Source: Hirudo medicinalis (Eukaryota; Annelida; Clitellata; Hirudinida; Hirudinidae). Taken from it: a stretch of DNA of 64,000 bases. Below are positions 35,206 through 56,691 of this stretch, piece by piece. The translations under genes and the position numbers were made by a program. Numbering within the stretch: the stretch's first letter is position 1; each line of letters starts with the position of its first letter. Under the pieces are notes generated by a model that saw nothing but the letters and a program-made list of their open reading frames with translations, did no database searches and was not told where the DNA came from. The DNA is taken from positions 30,242 to 94,241 of the forward strand of contig MPNW01000125.1 of the NCBI GenBank assembly GCA_011800805.1, written 5' to 3'.

Positions 35206-36239
35206 TAGTTTCACCTGTGAGACACATATATTATAATATTAACTATTTCAGCTGCACGATTGATGTCATAATATATGATGTAGAACAGCAAAATTAGTAA
35301 GAATGTCAGTTCGCAATTCCCCCACCAACCAGCAAATGGCCTTGATCGCTATTATCAAAATTTTAAGGCCGTAAAAATGTAAAATTGCAAAATTCAAGAC
35401 GATAATAACTAACCAAATGAATGATTTAAACAAACAACAAGATGAAACACCTAAACCAACTCCAAAATGTAACTTTTGAAGTCGGTACCAGCTAACTCGT
35501 AAACAAAATACGGTGTTCAAATGATTCGCCGATACGTGTCGAGCATGGAAATATTTACTTACTAAAGTTTACTTTTAAAATGTATCTTGCTTAAAATAAT
35601 AAGTCAATTGTATTTGTATTAAATAATTTTGTCTTATAAAAATTAGCATCATTGTGACACAAAGTATTGTTACAATCCGCCAGAGAGCGAATTCCATCCT
35701 TCAGTAATTCCATACAGGTATATAGGTATACAGTATACCGCTCGGGTTACCGTACCCATTCTTGGAATGCTACCTTATGAGCCTAACTTACAAGACCAGC
35801 AAAAAAACGTAAAAGGTAAAAGAAAGGAGTCAGCTAGCCCCGAGAGGATCGATTGAAGAATCAAATTTTTCCACCCAAGAATAAGTAACATAACTTCCCA
35901 ATCCTATCCAGAACACCATGATATTTCATGCCTTTGTCAATTCGACTCTAATGAGAAATGTGTGTACCTCTAAATACGTTGCTATGCCAAAATCAAAACT
36001 CCAAAACATCATGGAGTCACATTTTTAAAATATTGTATGCTTGGTCAATAACCACACTCTTACAATTCACTTACAGTTCCAAAGCAGTCAAATTAATCCA
36101 AAAATTAAAAGTGAACTTAAAAAATTTAAAACTAAATATAACAAAATCGGTTATTTAAAATCAAATTTACAAACAATCACCAATGAAATTAAAGGATAAA
36201 GGGGAGCAGAAGACAAAAATTGCCAAACAAAAATAATTA
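35206..36239. other. Spacer between UGGT and the nuclear receptor
   Basis: AT-rich, with no exon or repeat that I can support. It holds the UGGT upstream region and the receptor's far 3' side. Confidence 0.5.
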
Positions 36240-36245
36240 TTTATT
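36240..36245 (-). terminator. Candidate poly(A) signal of the nuclear receptor
   Basis: AATAAA on the minus strand about 215 nt after the receptor stop codon (36461). Confidence 0.5.
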
Positions 36246-36460
36246 ATACATATATGGGGGAAAATATCTAACAAATTGAATTGCAAAAGATCAAACAAGG
36301 AAGCATCTCAAACTTCAACAGATTCGTTGATTATAAGGAGGAAAGTCATTCACAACATCCAGCAACAACGACAACAACAACAGCAGCAGCAGCAGCAATG
36401 ACAAATCAGACAAGACGACTTTCAAACAACAACAACAACAACAAAAACAATGCAAAGCAA

Positions 36461-39400
36461 TCAGCTCTCAAGAACAAAACTGTTGAACAATCTTTTGCAG
36501 TGCGATCCCCTCAGCTTGACCTTGCTATCCTCTCGGTTCAGAAGGTGGTTCAACCTCAGCCCGAGTTCCCTCAAGGAAGCAAACTCACTCCACAAGGACA
36601 GGGCAAACAGAGGCACCTCACGGGTTTTGCTCAACTCCTGATGCAAGATCCTCATCAGAACGTTTCGCAATGCCAACACTTTGTCTTTGTGTTCGAGGTT
36701 TTCCCTGTCTAAAGGAGATGCAAAAAAAATCTGCTTAAGCTAGTGCAATTGGAGATATTTCATTAAATGTCAAAATATAATAATATACAACAATATTTTA
36801 TTGATTATGTTACATTGGCTAATCTTTAAAAAAGAAAATTTGTAAAACAAAGTAAATCAAAGTGTTACATAATCTCATCTCAAGCCAAGATGGCATCTCA
36901 TTTGACGATGTACTGATGATTTCACAATTAAAACTAAAAATTAATAAATAAAAAAAAGCAACAAAACAGAAAAACCAACCAGGCATGCAGAGGATTATGG
37001 AGCAGAAGAGGCTGAGTTCAGTCTCGCTCAAGTGGAAGTCGTTGAAGCGTGAAGAAAAACTGAAGAGGAGGTCGAGGAAGGAGCTGGCAGAAGGCATGTC
37101 TGCCTTCAACTCGACGAGGGAGACGGAACTGACGTAGTGGAGGAACACGAGACCGGAAGACGTCTCCACGCACGTGGAATTCAGCACGAACGATGCCTTT
37201 CGGGTGAAAACAACAAACGAACGATTCAAACCTCTGTACGCAACAAAACAAACGGAAACCAAATATTGTTGGTTCAACTGTTTCATTGTTTAAGTTTTTA
37301 TTTTTTGTTTTGACTGCGTCATTCGGCATTAAATAGGTGACTCACGGTCTTGGACTAGAACTCGTTTAAGTGCTCGAATAATAATAATCAAGTAAAGCCA
37401 AGCCCCAAATCAACAACAATAGCATGATGAGAAAATCAACAAACCTTATGCTAAAAATACAGCATTCACCAAATCATTTAAATTCAAAAAACAGTTGCTG
37501 TCCAATCACTGACCTCCAAGGAACCAGCAGAGATGAGGAGTGACTTGTCCGCCTCGGAAAATTCAGAAAAACCGGGAATCGACGAGGCGAACGTCGAGAT
37601 GTCGACGACCAGCTCGCTCAGCTGCTCGACCAGCTTCAACCAGGGATTGAAGCTCGAATAATCGCTGCCAAACCTCTGCAATGACATCAATTGAACGTCG
37701 TTCGATATTTACTAAACTTCAAACACAACAGAAGCAGAACGCAACCGACCGAACTGGTGTCGAAACTCCGCATGTTGACGATATGCTTGGCGAAGGCCTG
37801 CTGAATTTGGGTTACGACCCTGTACTCTGTATCCTTCTCTTCGAGGAAAGAAAACCCGGCACTCTGATCGCCCAACTTCGGTGTCAAGACCAGGGGCAGG
37901 AGGATGCTGTTAGAAGCTGTCGAGAGAATCCCTCGGCCAGAGCTGCCCGCCGTACTGACCTGGATGGTGAGGGGATTGTGGGACATTGAAGAGGTCACTG
38001 GGATGGTCTTTCCCCCCTTGAAAGAACCGAGGGAGTTGATCGTCACTACGGTCGGAGCAAAAGTCCCCATTTCTGGTGGAGAGGCTTTGAACAGCTGTGA
38101 TAGGCTTGAAGCAGGATTGAGGATGATCCTGGGCTTCTGAGGTACCTTTTTGTTGATGGTGAGCGGCAGGGTGTTGATCACAGAGGTCGCTATCCTCGGC
38201 TTGACGTCCACGCTCGACTTTAAAGACGCCAAAGACACTTGAGTAGGCAGGGCGATGACTCCGACCGAGGTGGCCAGCAACTGGTAGGAGTTCATCTGGT
38301 TCGCGTTCGGCCTCTCCGAGGACGAAAAGTCGCTGTTTATCAACGAGATGGCCTTAGAGGCATCAATGGATTGAGTGGTGGCTATTAAGAATTTGAGTGA
38401 GCCATCTGTCAGGTACAGAGGAGAACTTGGCAGAATCTTGCCTGTGGTAATGCTGGCACTGCTGCTGTTGTTGTTGATGGAAGTTGGCATATCCTGACCT
38501 TTAGGTTTGATGGCCTTAAACATGGTGCTGTTGTCTGGAGTGATGATGATGCTCTTGCATCGCTCGAGAGACAACGAGGTCGGCACAGTGGCAGTGCCGC
38601 CCGACAGAAGAGGCATCTTCTGTTTCAGAACTTTCTCCTGGAGGACGACCTCCGAACTCCTCTTCGTCGCCAACTTTCCTCGGCACTGGTACTTCGTGAA
38701 GCCTTGGTTCAGGTTGGTGGCCGACCTTTCGGGAGATTTAAGACTGAGGAGACCGTGGAGGGCCTGAGCCGTCTGGGAGTCTTCAACTGTTCGACTGGCC
38801 TCACTTATCAACTCCTTCATCTTGTGCGATCTTCTTCCTAACTTGGCAGCTGAAATTGACAAATTAGCAATTGTTTATGGCCAAGTAATTTGAGTGATTT
38901 TTAAAGTTAAGAAATTTATGCTTTGTTTTTTGAGTACAAGCATATTTTTATCGCTCAAAATAGCAGCAAATTGGATGCAAAACTAGATTCATCCAAGCAT
39001 AACTTTCAAAGTGGTCAATAGACACCTGAACAATACACCTGAAATACATACAATATTACAATTATAAATAAATACAATACACATGAACAATAATAATTGA
39101 ATTGAAAACATAATACATATAAAAAAAGGATAAAGTGGTTATAATAACAATAATAATAAAAATAATAATAACAATAATAATATCATTACCATATAACCAA
39201 TTGCAAACTCTTTAACCCTTCGGAAATTACCTGATCTGGACATGCCAAGAGCAAGGCATTTCTTGAGTCGACAGTACTGACATCTGTTCCTTGTGACGAC
39301 ATTTATGTCGCAGTTTCTATTGTAATAGCACTTCTTCCTGCTGGGGTCACCTATGTCTTGAAGGGCTCTCCGGAAGAACCCCTGCGATAAAACGAAGAAT

Positions 39401-41743
39401 CATGGCCCGTTGCATGACATACGTAATCGAAGATTGCCTAGTGACCTACGAACTATGTCATGCGACGTTCGTAATTCACGATGAAGGTGTTTGCGATGAC
39501 GTTTACCGCAATTAACACGACGTAAATTTAGAAAGGGGTCTTCTCAGAATATTTGAAAGAATAAATTACTCTCAGGCCATTCAGCTCACTAAAGCCATCT
39601 CCTTCATAAAAGCATTGACAAGCAATTAAGAATCTATTCAGCTTAATCATTTATTGAATTAAATAAAAAAATAAATATAAATGGTCTGAGCGCCCCAATG
39701 CTTACGCTCATGGCACTATACAAATTCACTTATTAAAATTATTATTATTATGTCTGCCACACTTAGTCGTCAGGTACGGTGATCAATTCCTGTTGAAGAC
39801 TTTAGCACATGAAAATTTAGGCCTTCAAGTGATGCTGATAAGCATGTGCTTGAGCATTTCGACTTCTTGTGCATAGAATTCTGGACCGCCACAAAAAATT
39901 ATGCTAATGTGCTACATTAAAATTCACACGTAAAAATTATTAATGAGCCGACATCAAAACAATGCGAAAAAATAAACGAATCTCAGTAGTTTGACGATCC
40001 GATCAGTCCCGAAAGGACCGAGCGGGGTCTGAACTAAAGCAAATCCCGATAAAATTACTTTGCATCCTTCGCAGGCCAGCACGCCGTAGTGAACTCCGGA
40101 CGATTTGTCCCCGCAGACGAGACACTTGTGAACCACGAAAGGCAGACTCTCCGAGTTCTCTTGGTTCGAGGACTCCCTCGTTCCGATCTTTTGAGGAACT
40201 GAAAGCATTCGGTCGTCCGGTTAAGCGATGCCTTGGCAAATAATTTGCATTTAAGTTGCAGTAATTTTAACGTCATTAATGACATCCAACTACTAGCAGC
40301 AAACAGTTTAGTTCATAATTTAGTTAACATCACTCAGCTGAATCAAACAACTAAATAATTATTGGTCCATGCCGGACGGTATGGACGTTGTACCGTCACC
40401 TACCATGCAAGGATATTTACAATACAATATCAATGTGAATGTCAACCAGATTTAGAACATAACTTTATCCACTTGAAATACAAAACACTTCCACAAAAAC
40501 ATTCAAAACACTAGGACGCCTAACAAGTAAAACCAACTTGTGTTTATAATCGCATAATCAATTGGTTATTACACTTTTAGTTTTTAAGGAAAAATAAATT
40601 AATCAACAGACAAAAAAATAATCATGACCAGATGTAAACTGAAAGACAGTGAGAAATAGAAATGCATGGCTCGATCAAATGTTCTCGAGAAAACCAGAAA
40701 ACCGACAATACGAATTAATGAGCGTCAGCACATTCGGCCACTCGAGATATCGTCTGCTTCTCACAGGAGTGGGTGTAGCAAGTTCTAAAACGCACTTACT
40801 GGGAGTTACAGGTAGGTCTGACACAAATAAATGTTTGCAAAAGCAGATTGATTATTTGATTACAAAAGATATCTACAATATTTAAAAGCAAGATGCTATT
40901 GTTAATAAAAATCCAGTTGAAAAAATCTATTAACAACGACCTAAGAAAACCAAAACGTTCATCCTTCTTCGTTAACAAACCGTTCGACAACTTGGTTGAC
41001 CAAAAAAAAATGATCTTACTCGATCAGGTAGCAGAAAAAAAACAATAGCTATTCACCTCTCCATCCATTCATTCCTACTCCCACCCACCTGAATTTTCAA
41101 CCACTTTGAACAATGGCACCTCTTGTGGTTCTTCAGACTGATCTGTCTTGATGGCGTTCTCGAGCTCGACGTTGTCAGACGTCCAAGAGGGTAGAGAGGC
41201 AATAAAGACGGAATCGTCGCCGTTAAGTTTCGTCGTGAGGAGGTAGAACGGGGCTCCGACGTCTTTGGCTTGCTCCAGAGTAGAATGTTCCGGAAGCTTG
41301 GCATTCCAGAGGTCCGAGTTCATGGTAGGCGATCCGGCAGCATTCGATTCGGCGTTGCTGTTGTTGAGGTGGTTCCTGTCGATGATTTCGACGTGCTCAA
41401 TGAACTCCCCGTCTTGGTGGACGAGCTGCCCGACAACAGAGGAATCATTCTGAATGAGCTGGATGAAGTTGTAGTGTTTCTGCTGCTCCTCTTCTTCTTG
41501 CTCGTCTTCAACATGCATGTCGAGGTCCGTCTCATTGAGATAGTTCGAAACAGTGTCATTGCACTCCGAACTGCTAAACGTCAGAGAGTTCACCCCGCTC
41601 ATGAGCCGTGTAGTTCCAACAGCAAAAGAAAATGTCTTGTCCTCTCCGGATATTTCGGCACCGCTCGACGACCGTGGGTCTCTCTTTCTGGGGCTCAACT
41701 GGAGTTTACCCTTCTTGAACAACAAGTTCTCGTCGGTTTGCAT
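36461..41743 (-). CDS. Nuclear receptor, NR1-like orphan, complete coding region
   Basis: Ligand-regulated or orphan transcription factor. Coding exons: 41089-41743, 40059-40198, 39231-39381, 37750-38849, 37514-37675, 36980-37196, 36461-36708; 2673 nt, 890 residues. The DNA-binding domain spans exons 2-3: [21 protein letters not shown]-box CEGCKGFFRR, then [15 protein letters not shown] and [20 protein letters not shown], with all eight zinc cysteines. The intron splits the domain right after CEGCK. The ligand-binding domain includes [20 protein letters not shown] (helix 3-5 region) and [20 protein letters not shown], like E75/REV-ERB. The N-terminal region (about 218 residues) is acidic ([10 protein letters not shown]). 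The hinge exon is very long (about 366 residues) and Ser/Thr-rich. The tail [10 protein letters not shown] shows no clear AF-2 helix. Start M at 41743 is the first in-frame ATG in its exon; a 5' UTR exon upstream is likely. Subfamily unclear: DBD recalls ROR/HR3, LBD recalls E75. Confidence 0.88.
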
Positions 41744-42794
41744 TTCGTTCTTGATCCATCTTCTGCAATGGTAAAAGGGATCAATAAGTAGGTCATGGAC
41801 TTGACATGTAATAATCATTTCTAAAACAAATTACTCAAAGACAAAGGTTTTGTTTTTAGAAAAAAATTACTCACATAACAAAAACATTGACAACAAAGCA
41901 AAGATTTGGAAATCTAGCAGAAAGCAAATGCTGACGCTCGTCCTTGATGGCATGTTGTGAAACTCAGTACTTGGTAAAGTAGCAAAGCTCTCAAAATATA
42001 AGTAATTATTTTGAATCTGGACGGGCTAACGTAACACAGTCTGAAGCTGGAAGTTCGAAACAACACCGAGAACGTGGATGGAATGAAATCCACTGAAAAA
42101 TTCCAGTGCAATATAGAAATTATCTAATCGTAATACTACACTAAATTTTTCTGCATAGTTATCCAAAGCTTATTGCTATCATATGTGCCATCAGAGATGA
42201 CCTATTAAACGAAAAGGTAACATTTCCCACTGACCCATTTACGAAGCCATATTGTCAAAAATAAACAGTGTTGCCAATGAGTTTGTTTAGATGAATTAAC
42301 TCTCAGCATCTGCAACTTGGATGTATTTTATTTAGTTTGAAAAACAATTAAAATAATTAATTTTTGAAATTTTTTAAGCATTTAGTGATAGGCCTCAACC
42401 TTGTTTTTCGCACGATGTAATAAATACTTGTGCGCGTAAATATTGCAAGCCAAATTTAAAGTTCAATCAAGAAACAGATTAATTGGTGGCGGTTTTCACC
42501 AAAAGGACAGTTACGTCCTCTCGTTATCGATCCAACAAAAAGTGCAAGTGCGGGGTTGTTCGCGGTCGACAACAAAAAAAAATTCCCACGAATTAAGTCT
42601 TCATATTCGGTCCATTGTTAGGGGTCAGTTATTTAACTAGCCTTAAGTGGCTCGTTTCCGGTCCAATGGCAAACAGCCTGTGATTGTAACATAATTATTT
42701 TAGGCGTTTTTAATAGCTTAGGTCAAGTCTGTTTTTTGCTCTCAATCTGAGGCCGTTTTGGCCTCTTTTTCTCTGGATTTCAACTTGGAGGAAT
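41744..42794. promoter_or_regulatory. Head-to-head intergenic region (receptor / FRMD)
   Basis: About 1 kb between two divergent start codons. It should hold both promoters and the 5' UTR exon of the receptor. No TATA box or known motif stands out. Confidence 0.4.
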
Positions 42795-50656
<7,862 letters not shown>

Positions 50657-51424
50657 TCTCGTGGGGGTCGAGATGGGATGATGATGATGATGACGACATC
50701 GATGGTGAAGATAATATTTTATGACTATTAATCAAAGTTTGAGGAGATAGAATTGTAGGACAATCTCAGAAGGTTCAGTGGGTGCTCAATGGGCACTTGA
50801 AGTTGCCATCATCATCATTATCATAATCACCCTCACTCTCTTCATCATCATCATCTGCAAAAGATTTGTGTTCTACCTATCTTTCATCTTGATTATCGAT
50901 CTGAGGCTGTCATTTCCTCTCTAATTCTTCTGTCCCTGGCTTAGTTGTGTGTTTCAATGATTTCTTTGCTATATTTTGCAAAAATCATGCTAAGTGATGA
51001 AAGCTTTTGTTAATCTCGATGATATTTAAATAGTGAGACGAGGAAAGTGAGAAAAAGTGAGTGGTTGGATGAATGTGAGTGCACGAAGATGCTATACGGA
51101 TGAATGTTCATTTTGACATTCAACTCTAAAATTTCTATTTCTTTTCCAGTTCTAGTCTTTTTGACTTCTCAGATGTGTTTTGTTGAGACTGCATTTCATC
51201 TGCGGGATCTCATCCTGTTGTAATTCTGCTTAAGTCAGGATACGGTTTTTAACAGCATGATCTTGATGATTTTTTTGTGCATTTGTTGATTCATTGATTT
51301 TCAATGATCATATTGTTTATTTTTGTGTTATTGTTGAGTTTCTTGCATACAGATCCGTAATTTTTTTTCTTCAATATGAGAAGTTTGATTTTGAAGTTTT
51401 GTGATTTATACATTCCGTTTTGGC

Positions 51425-51430
51425 ATTAAA
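51425..51430 (+). terminator. Candidate poly(A) signal of FRMD
   Basis: ATTAAA about 770 nt after the FRMD stop. I see no AATAAA between 50657 and this point. Confidence 0.4.
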
Positions 51431-53742
51431 AATCGTTTTACATATTATGTCGGTGTTTTACTAAGAAACGACGCAGACTTTCCGCATGGCGAGATAAAAT
51501 ATTTAAAAGTTTAATTAATACTGAATAGTGAGTGGCGTTGAACCAGATAGTTTAATTTCATAATGTCGTGCGGCCAGAAGTCGTCTAGGGCTAGACGCCG
51601 TTATATTGAATGACCGCTGGAGTTTGAAACCGTTATTTGCTGCTGGCAATGGCGTCGCTAGTTCCATAGACTGATTACCCTTTTAACAGGGCATCAATTA
51701 CTGAAAATTTAATTCTATGATCTGTTATTAAATGGCGATCTGAAAGGGGTAGTAGTTTAGTTAGTTCATGCCCAAAGCTTGATGAGATCAATTAGACAAA
51801 CGCCTAACAAGACGATCATAATAGTGTGTCTGTGGCTGAGCCCCAGCCTCCTATGGTAAGCCAAGGTCAATAATTTGCAATAAGCTTCAGAGTGTCGTTG
51901 ATCCAATTAAATGAGATTTTTTATTCCGTTGGGAATCAATTTTAGGCGCTGCCATCTTTTAAACAAGTCATAACATAATATGACCGTTTTGGAATTTCCT
52001 GTCGCCACAGCTTTTACCATTCGTCAAGCATTCTGTGGCAATTTTGTTTTCATTTTACTGAAATATCTTCAATTTTTGACACTTAAGACTTGCGAGGAGA
52101 TATCGACGTTTTCCAAGTTTTCATCAGCCTGCGGACGATCTTTCGTCCTGAAATTATAAAGACCCTCTGTTGGAATACTTATCCATCTGACATAAGCAAC
52201 AAGATCAACTAAAAAGCGAAAGTGACCCTGTGGCATTCGAATCATCTTGAACCGATCGGTAATTGGCAAGGTAGCAAACGAGAGCTAACGCTTGGTTGTG
52301 CAGATAATGGATGGTCTCCTATACTTAAGTCCTGCTACGTGTGTTGCTGCTGTCGATAAGGGGCGTAGTTTCGTTAATGATTAAATGCTTTTTTGTATAT
52401 TTCGATATCAGATCTTGCAAGCATCTTTAGTGGATTTATTTTAGTCGTTCGACCGGCAGAGAAAACGTCTGGACCATGGTGGGTTTGGCGTTTTAACGTT
52501 TGGTTTGTTGAATGATCTTGTGAAGCATGGTTTAGCTGAATTCAAGTTAGATTATTAGTGCAGATGATAAACATTGAGAAGAAAACCTGTGTGCATGTGA
52601 TAGAATAGTGTGCAAAATTTCGTTTCTTGCAGCAGATGTTTTAAGAATAGGAAATGTTACTAGCACAGCTTTAAAGTAAATGACCAATCAATGGTAAAAT
52701 AGAATTAAGTGACTTGGGATTCAGTGTTTCATTGAACTTTTTGTTACACTTTATTGCTTGGCAAGGAAAGTTGCATTTTAATTAAGGGTAATTTGAACAT
52801 AGAAATGATTCATTGCAATACTTGCTTATATATTCTGCAGATTTGCACTTAAAAATGCATTTACTGCACATTTATTAGATTGTGGCATACTTAATTTTGC
52901 ATGCCATATTCATGAATCCATCATTGTCATCAAAAATCTCAGCAGACTTCAACCAATTTAACATACCATGCCAGATCATAACATCAATTTTTATGGCAAT
53001 TATGTCCCGGCCGATAAAGGATGTCGCATTTGCAACAATGTTTGCATCAAAGATAATAGCTTCGATCTGGATCTGGTCCTCTGTAGACCATAAACCAGTT
53101 TCTGACTGGAGTATGATGTTTGTGTTTGCTTTTCACTTAGAGGCTGAAAAAGCACGACAGATATTTTCTTCAGATCGCTGGCCAAGTAGTCATCCGAGAG
53201 ATGTTTTCGGATTTAAAAAATGAATCCCAATCTTACATAACTTCATGGGATGTGGTGATGATTCTAAAGATCTCTCCTGCCAAAGTTCACTTCTTATAGC
53301 TTGCTAAGTCAACATCAGTCCAAGCACTTGTTTACAAATTCCTAGTTATGGTTACTGCGATGATGTAGGAAGCATATGATTGGTTCAAGTTGGGCTAGTG
53401 GGCAGTCTATTTATCTGGTCATTTGATTAAAATGCTTAGCAAATTAGGAATATTAATTATATGGAGATTAAATGTTTAACAAATGTCAAGTGGAATTGCT
53501 GATTTCTTTGGCAAATTCAACCTCAGTCTGGGATGTTGACAAGACTAACCTTGGCATATTTTCAGTTATTTATAATTATTGTTATGTTTAATAAATTAGC
53601 ACATGCTTATTATTATTATTTTTATTATTGTTGTTATTGCTATTGTTATATTTATTACCAATAATAAGAACCTCATTCATTTTTAGTCATTCATTTGCTA
53701 TTCATCTTCCTTGAAAGTTGTTCAAACTTGTTATTAAACGTA
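51431..53742. other. Spacer downstream of FRMD
   Basis: No confident gene. A short exon-like stretch, ttttattttag/TCGTTCGACC...ACCATG/gtgggt (about 52445-52481), ends in a Kozak-like ATG and could be the first exon of the ankyrin gene, since the next ankyrin exon starts in phase 0. This is a guess. A 113-codon open frame at 52882-53223 has no recognisable domain. Confidence 0.3.
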
Positions 53743-53882
53743 CTTGATTTGTAAGGATATCTCTTGATTTGTAAGGATATCTCTTGATTTGTAAGGATAT
53801 CTCTTGATTTGTAAGGATATCTCTTGATTTGTAAGGATATCTCTTGATTTGTAAGGATATCTCTTGATTTGTAAGGATATCG
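53743..53882. repeat. 20-bp minisatellite, seven copies
   Basis: Unit TTGATTTGTAAGGATATCTC, seven essentially perfect copies in tandem. It keeps the opposite strand open in several frames (DILTNQEISLQIKRYPYKS peptides), which is a repeat effect. Confidence 0.95.
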
Positions 53883-53884
53883 AG

Positions 53885-54118
53885 CTTTGGCCATTGCAAT
53901 CTCATGGCCATTGCAATCTCACGGCCATTGCAATCTCACGGCCATTTGCAAAACGACTTCTCCCAACTGTAATCCAAGTTAAATGTTCCGCAAACTGCTC
54001 ATTAACGTGCAAATGATGTTTTTTTTTGAAGAAGCAATAATACGATCATGTAAATAATTTTATTTTTGAAGAAGCAATAATACGATCATGTAAATAATTT
54101 TATTTTGAAGAAGCAATA
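53885..54118. repeat. Two more short tandem repeats
   Basis: TGGCCATTGCAATCTCA, about 17 bp, three copies at 53886-53944. Then an approximately 40-bp unit (GAAGAAGCAATAATACGATC then ATGTAAATAATTTTATTTT), two and a half copies at about 54028-54118. Confidence 0.85.
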
Positions 54119-54782
54119 ATTAATGAATATGCAAATGATTTCGTTTTGTAGAGGCAATGATCGAATACGCAAATTTTTTTTTTTTAAGAGGCTCATTTGC
54201 ATGGACAGATTTTTATCAGTACTTTACTGATACTCGAGACAGTCGTGCAGTTTATTACTCAAGATTTTGTGAGACTTGCTTCACGAAGACGCCGTTATTT
54301 GTTATTTGTTAGTTTATTTCAAATTTAATAACAATGTAACAATGTAATAATGATGGAGGTAATGTAATACTCTTAGCCTGGAGATGTTACCTATCTATGT
54401 ACCTCTCTTCACAATCGTGATACTCGGTTTTCTCTTTAAATTACTCGCCACTCATGATTAAGATGATGAACTTGAAGCTGTTAAGGTTACATAACTCAAT
54501 TTTGGTTTGAGCTTACGAAAGCGTCTTAATTTTTAAACTCAAGTTTATGATTACATCCGACGCTTGGTTACAATTCTCGATATACATCATCGTAAAGCTG
54601 CTCTACTCTCTAGTAGTTGGTATTTCCAATTACGTGAATCATAGATGACGAAAACGACGATGATGATGACGATGTTGTGGTGGAGGGTGATTCGTCCGCA
54701 GGTGCGTTGGGCGGATCCCAATTTTAATGAGGAACTCAATTTCCATGCAGTTGTTGGTAGCAGCTGTTGGCAGATCGTAACA

Positions 54783-54856
54783 ATGAATGAATGATTGAAT
54801 GAATGAATGAATGAATGAATGAATGAATGAATGAATGAACGAACGAACGAACGAAT
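54783..54856. repeat. (GAAT)n/(GAAC)n microsatellite
   Basis: Tandem GAAT units turning into GAAC units. A second GAAT-rich patch lies at 55312-55380. Confidence 0.9.
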
Positions 54857-55515
54857 GGAGAAATTCAGGTCGATTAAAGAAATAATGCTATAATTAAACA
54901 ATGTTGTGGGTCCCTTTAAAGATAATGCCTTTTTTTGTCAGCTGTATTGAATTCTAAACTGCAATTTTGTCAAATAAATTCAAAAATAATGCGAAATCAA
55001 ATTTTCATCATGACTTGGGTTGGATTCAAATGAGAACATCGAGAAGCAGTTCACGGTAATTCATGCAATTCACGGTAATTCACGCAATTCATGATAATTC
55101 ATGCAATTCATGGCAGACTGCAGTCAACAAGGTTCTTGACGTCGAGCAATACAAATAGAATGAGATCCATAAATACTTGGACGAAGAAGTATGAAGTATT
55201 GTCGGCCATTTAGATCGTCAATGGCCTCTCGTCATCCACCCACGGCCACTGCATGAGCGTCGGCCTCATATTTTATTTTATTTATCAGCCCTTTGAATGG
55301 CTTATAATGCACGAATGAATGAATAAGTGAATGAAAGAATGAATGGGTGAGTGAGTGAATAGGTGAATGGGTGAATTAAAAGACTGAAATGCCTAGCCCG
55401 TCAGCGTGGCCCTACTATGTAAGCTAGACCAATTTTGAGACGGGATGATTTTTACATATTGAAGTTTGAATTCATACCGTGTAGTCTATACGTGGCTGTT
55501 TGTTTGTCTGTTTAT

Positions 55516-55644
55516 TCACTCCGTGCTTTCGTGATCGGTCTGTTTGTCATCGTCATCGTTATCATGACCTCTTCGATCTTCGTAGTCGTCCTCTTCATCC
55601 CCGTCATTTCTGAAGCCGGAGTTTGCATAGCCAATTAATTTCCG
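55516..55644 (-). other. Candidate terminal exon of an unknown minus-strand gene
   Basis: On the minus strand a strong acceptor (tctgcttttcttcttag) opens 42 codons in phase 0: RKLIGYANSGFRNDGDEEDD, then an acidic, simple-repeat-like stretch ending KQTDHESTE and TGA. No upstream exon was found before the ankyrin exons on the other strand, and the acidic part may simply be a decayed GAT repeat. Low confidence. Confidence 0.25.
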
Positions 55645-56691
55645 CTAAGAAGAAAAGCAGAGTTTATTCAATGCAGCTTTAGATGCAATAATATTCCAGT
55701 TAATATGATTAATGTTGTAATTATAATATAATAATTATTGTTATAATAATTATTATTACCATTAATTATAATTATTATTAATTATAACATAATTTTCATT
55801 TCTACCGCTTAATTACTCAGGTAAATTGCTTCTAATTTTGAATCCGAATGAGAGAAAGTCTTCCTTTGAAGTTCTGTGCCATGCCTTATTTGTTATTCTC
55901 GTTCATCCTAAACCCATCCTGGTTGTTTTAGGCCCAGATTTCGAGCAACGGTGACGTTAAGATAGGTGACCATGTTATCATCACCTTCGTTTTTATTATA
56001 TACTTATCATCACTGCCATCATCATCATCATCACCATCACCACAGGTTCGTCTTTTTTGAGATGATTCTTGAAGTTATTCTTTGCACTACCATCACTATC
56101 ATCTTCTTCTTCTTCTTCCTCATCAACATCAGTCAATCATCTCTGAAATTATTTGTGTATCTATCACGTAAGGGTAATTGCGTACCACGTAAAGCTTATT
56201 ACATCGGCGATATTACTTGTAAATAATGATTACATGTAATAGGCCGTTGAGTGGCCTATCGATTGATATTTACCGCACGAATCCATGAGAAAGGACAAGC
56301 GCAAAATGCGTCTACGTTTCTAGCCTGCCGCCATTCTATTCCCAGACGACTGGCTAACAACTTCGACTTGATTAATATTAGTGACGTCTATTTATAGCTG
56401 AACAAAGATTACTAATTTGCAAAATATTGCACTTATTTCCGTAACGCACTAAAATAACCTAATTGTAATAACCACAAATCAAAATAATTAGGCCCTAATA
56501 AATCATTATCAAGAGACTTCACCATGGACCATGGAAAGTATTGGCCGTTTCTCAAGCGGCGTCGAGATATCATAATACCGGCTAATTATCATAATCTATT
56601 AATGGCCATCAATTAACATAAAATATTGATTCATTCGTGTACGTTTGTCAATTTTCATTTGCATCTCCATCGTCATCGTCATCGTCGACAG

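Noticed and set aside
37681..38767. Plus-strand ORFs opposite the receptor hinge exon
   Set aside because: Antisense shadows of the 1100-nt minus-strand exon.
41270..41791. Plus-strand ORF of 173 codons
   Set aside because: Exact antisense of nuclear receptor exon 1, whose minus-strand frame joins the DNA-binding domain in phase.
52882..53223. 113-codon ORF in the spacer after FRMD
   Set aside because: No recognisable domain, atypical composition and no splice context.
53691..53911. Minus-strand ORFs with YPYKSRDILTNQ repeats
   Set aside because: Seven-copy 20-bp minisatellite open in several frames; not a repeat protein.
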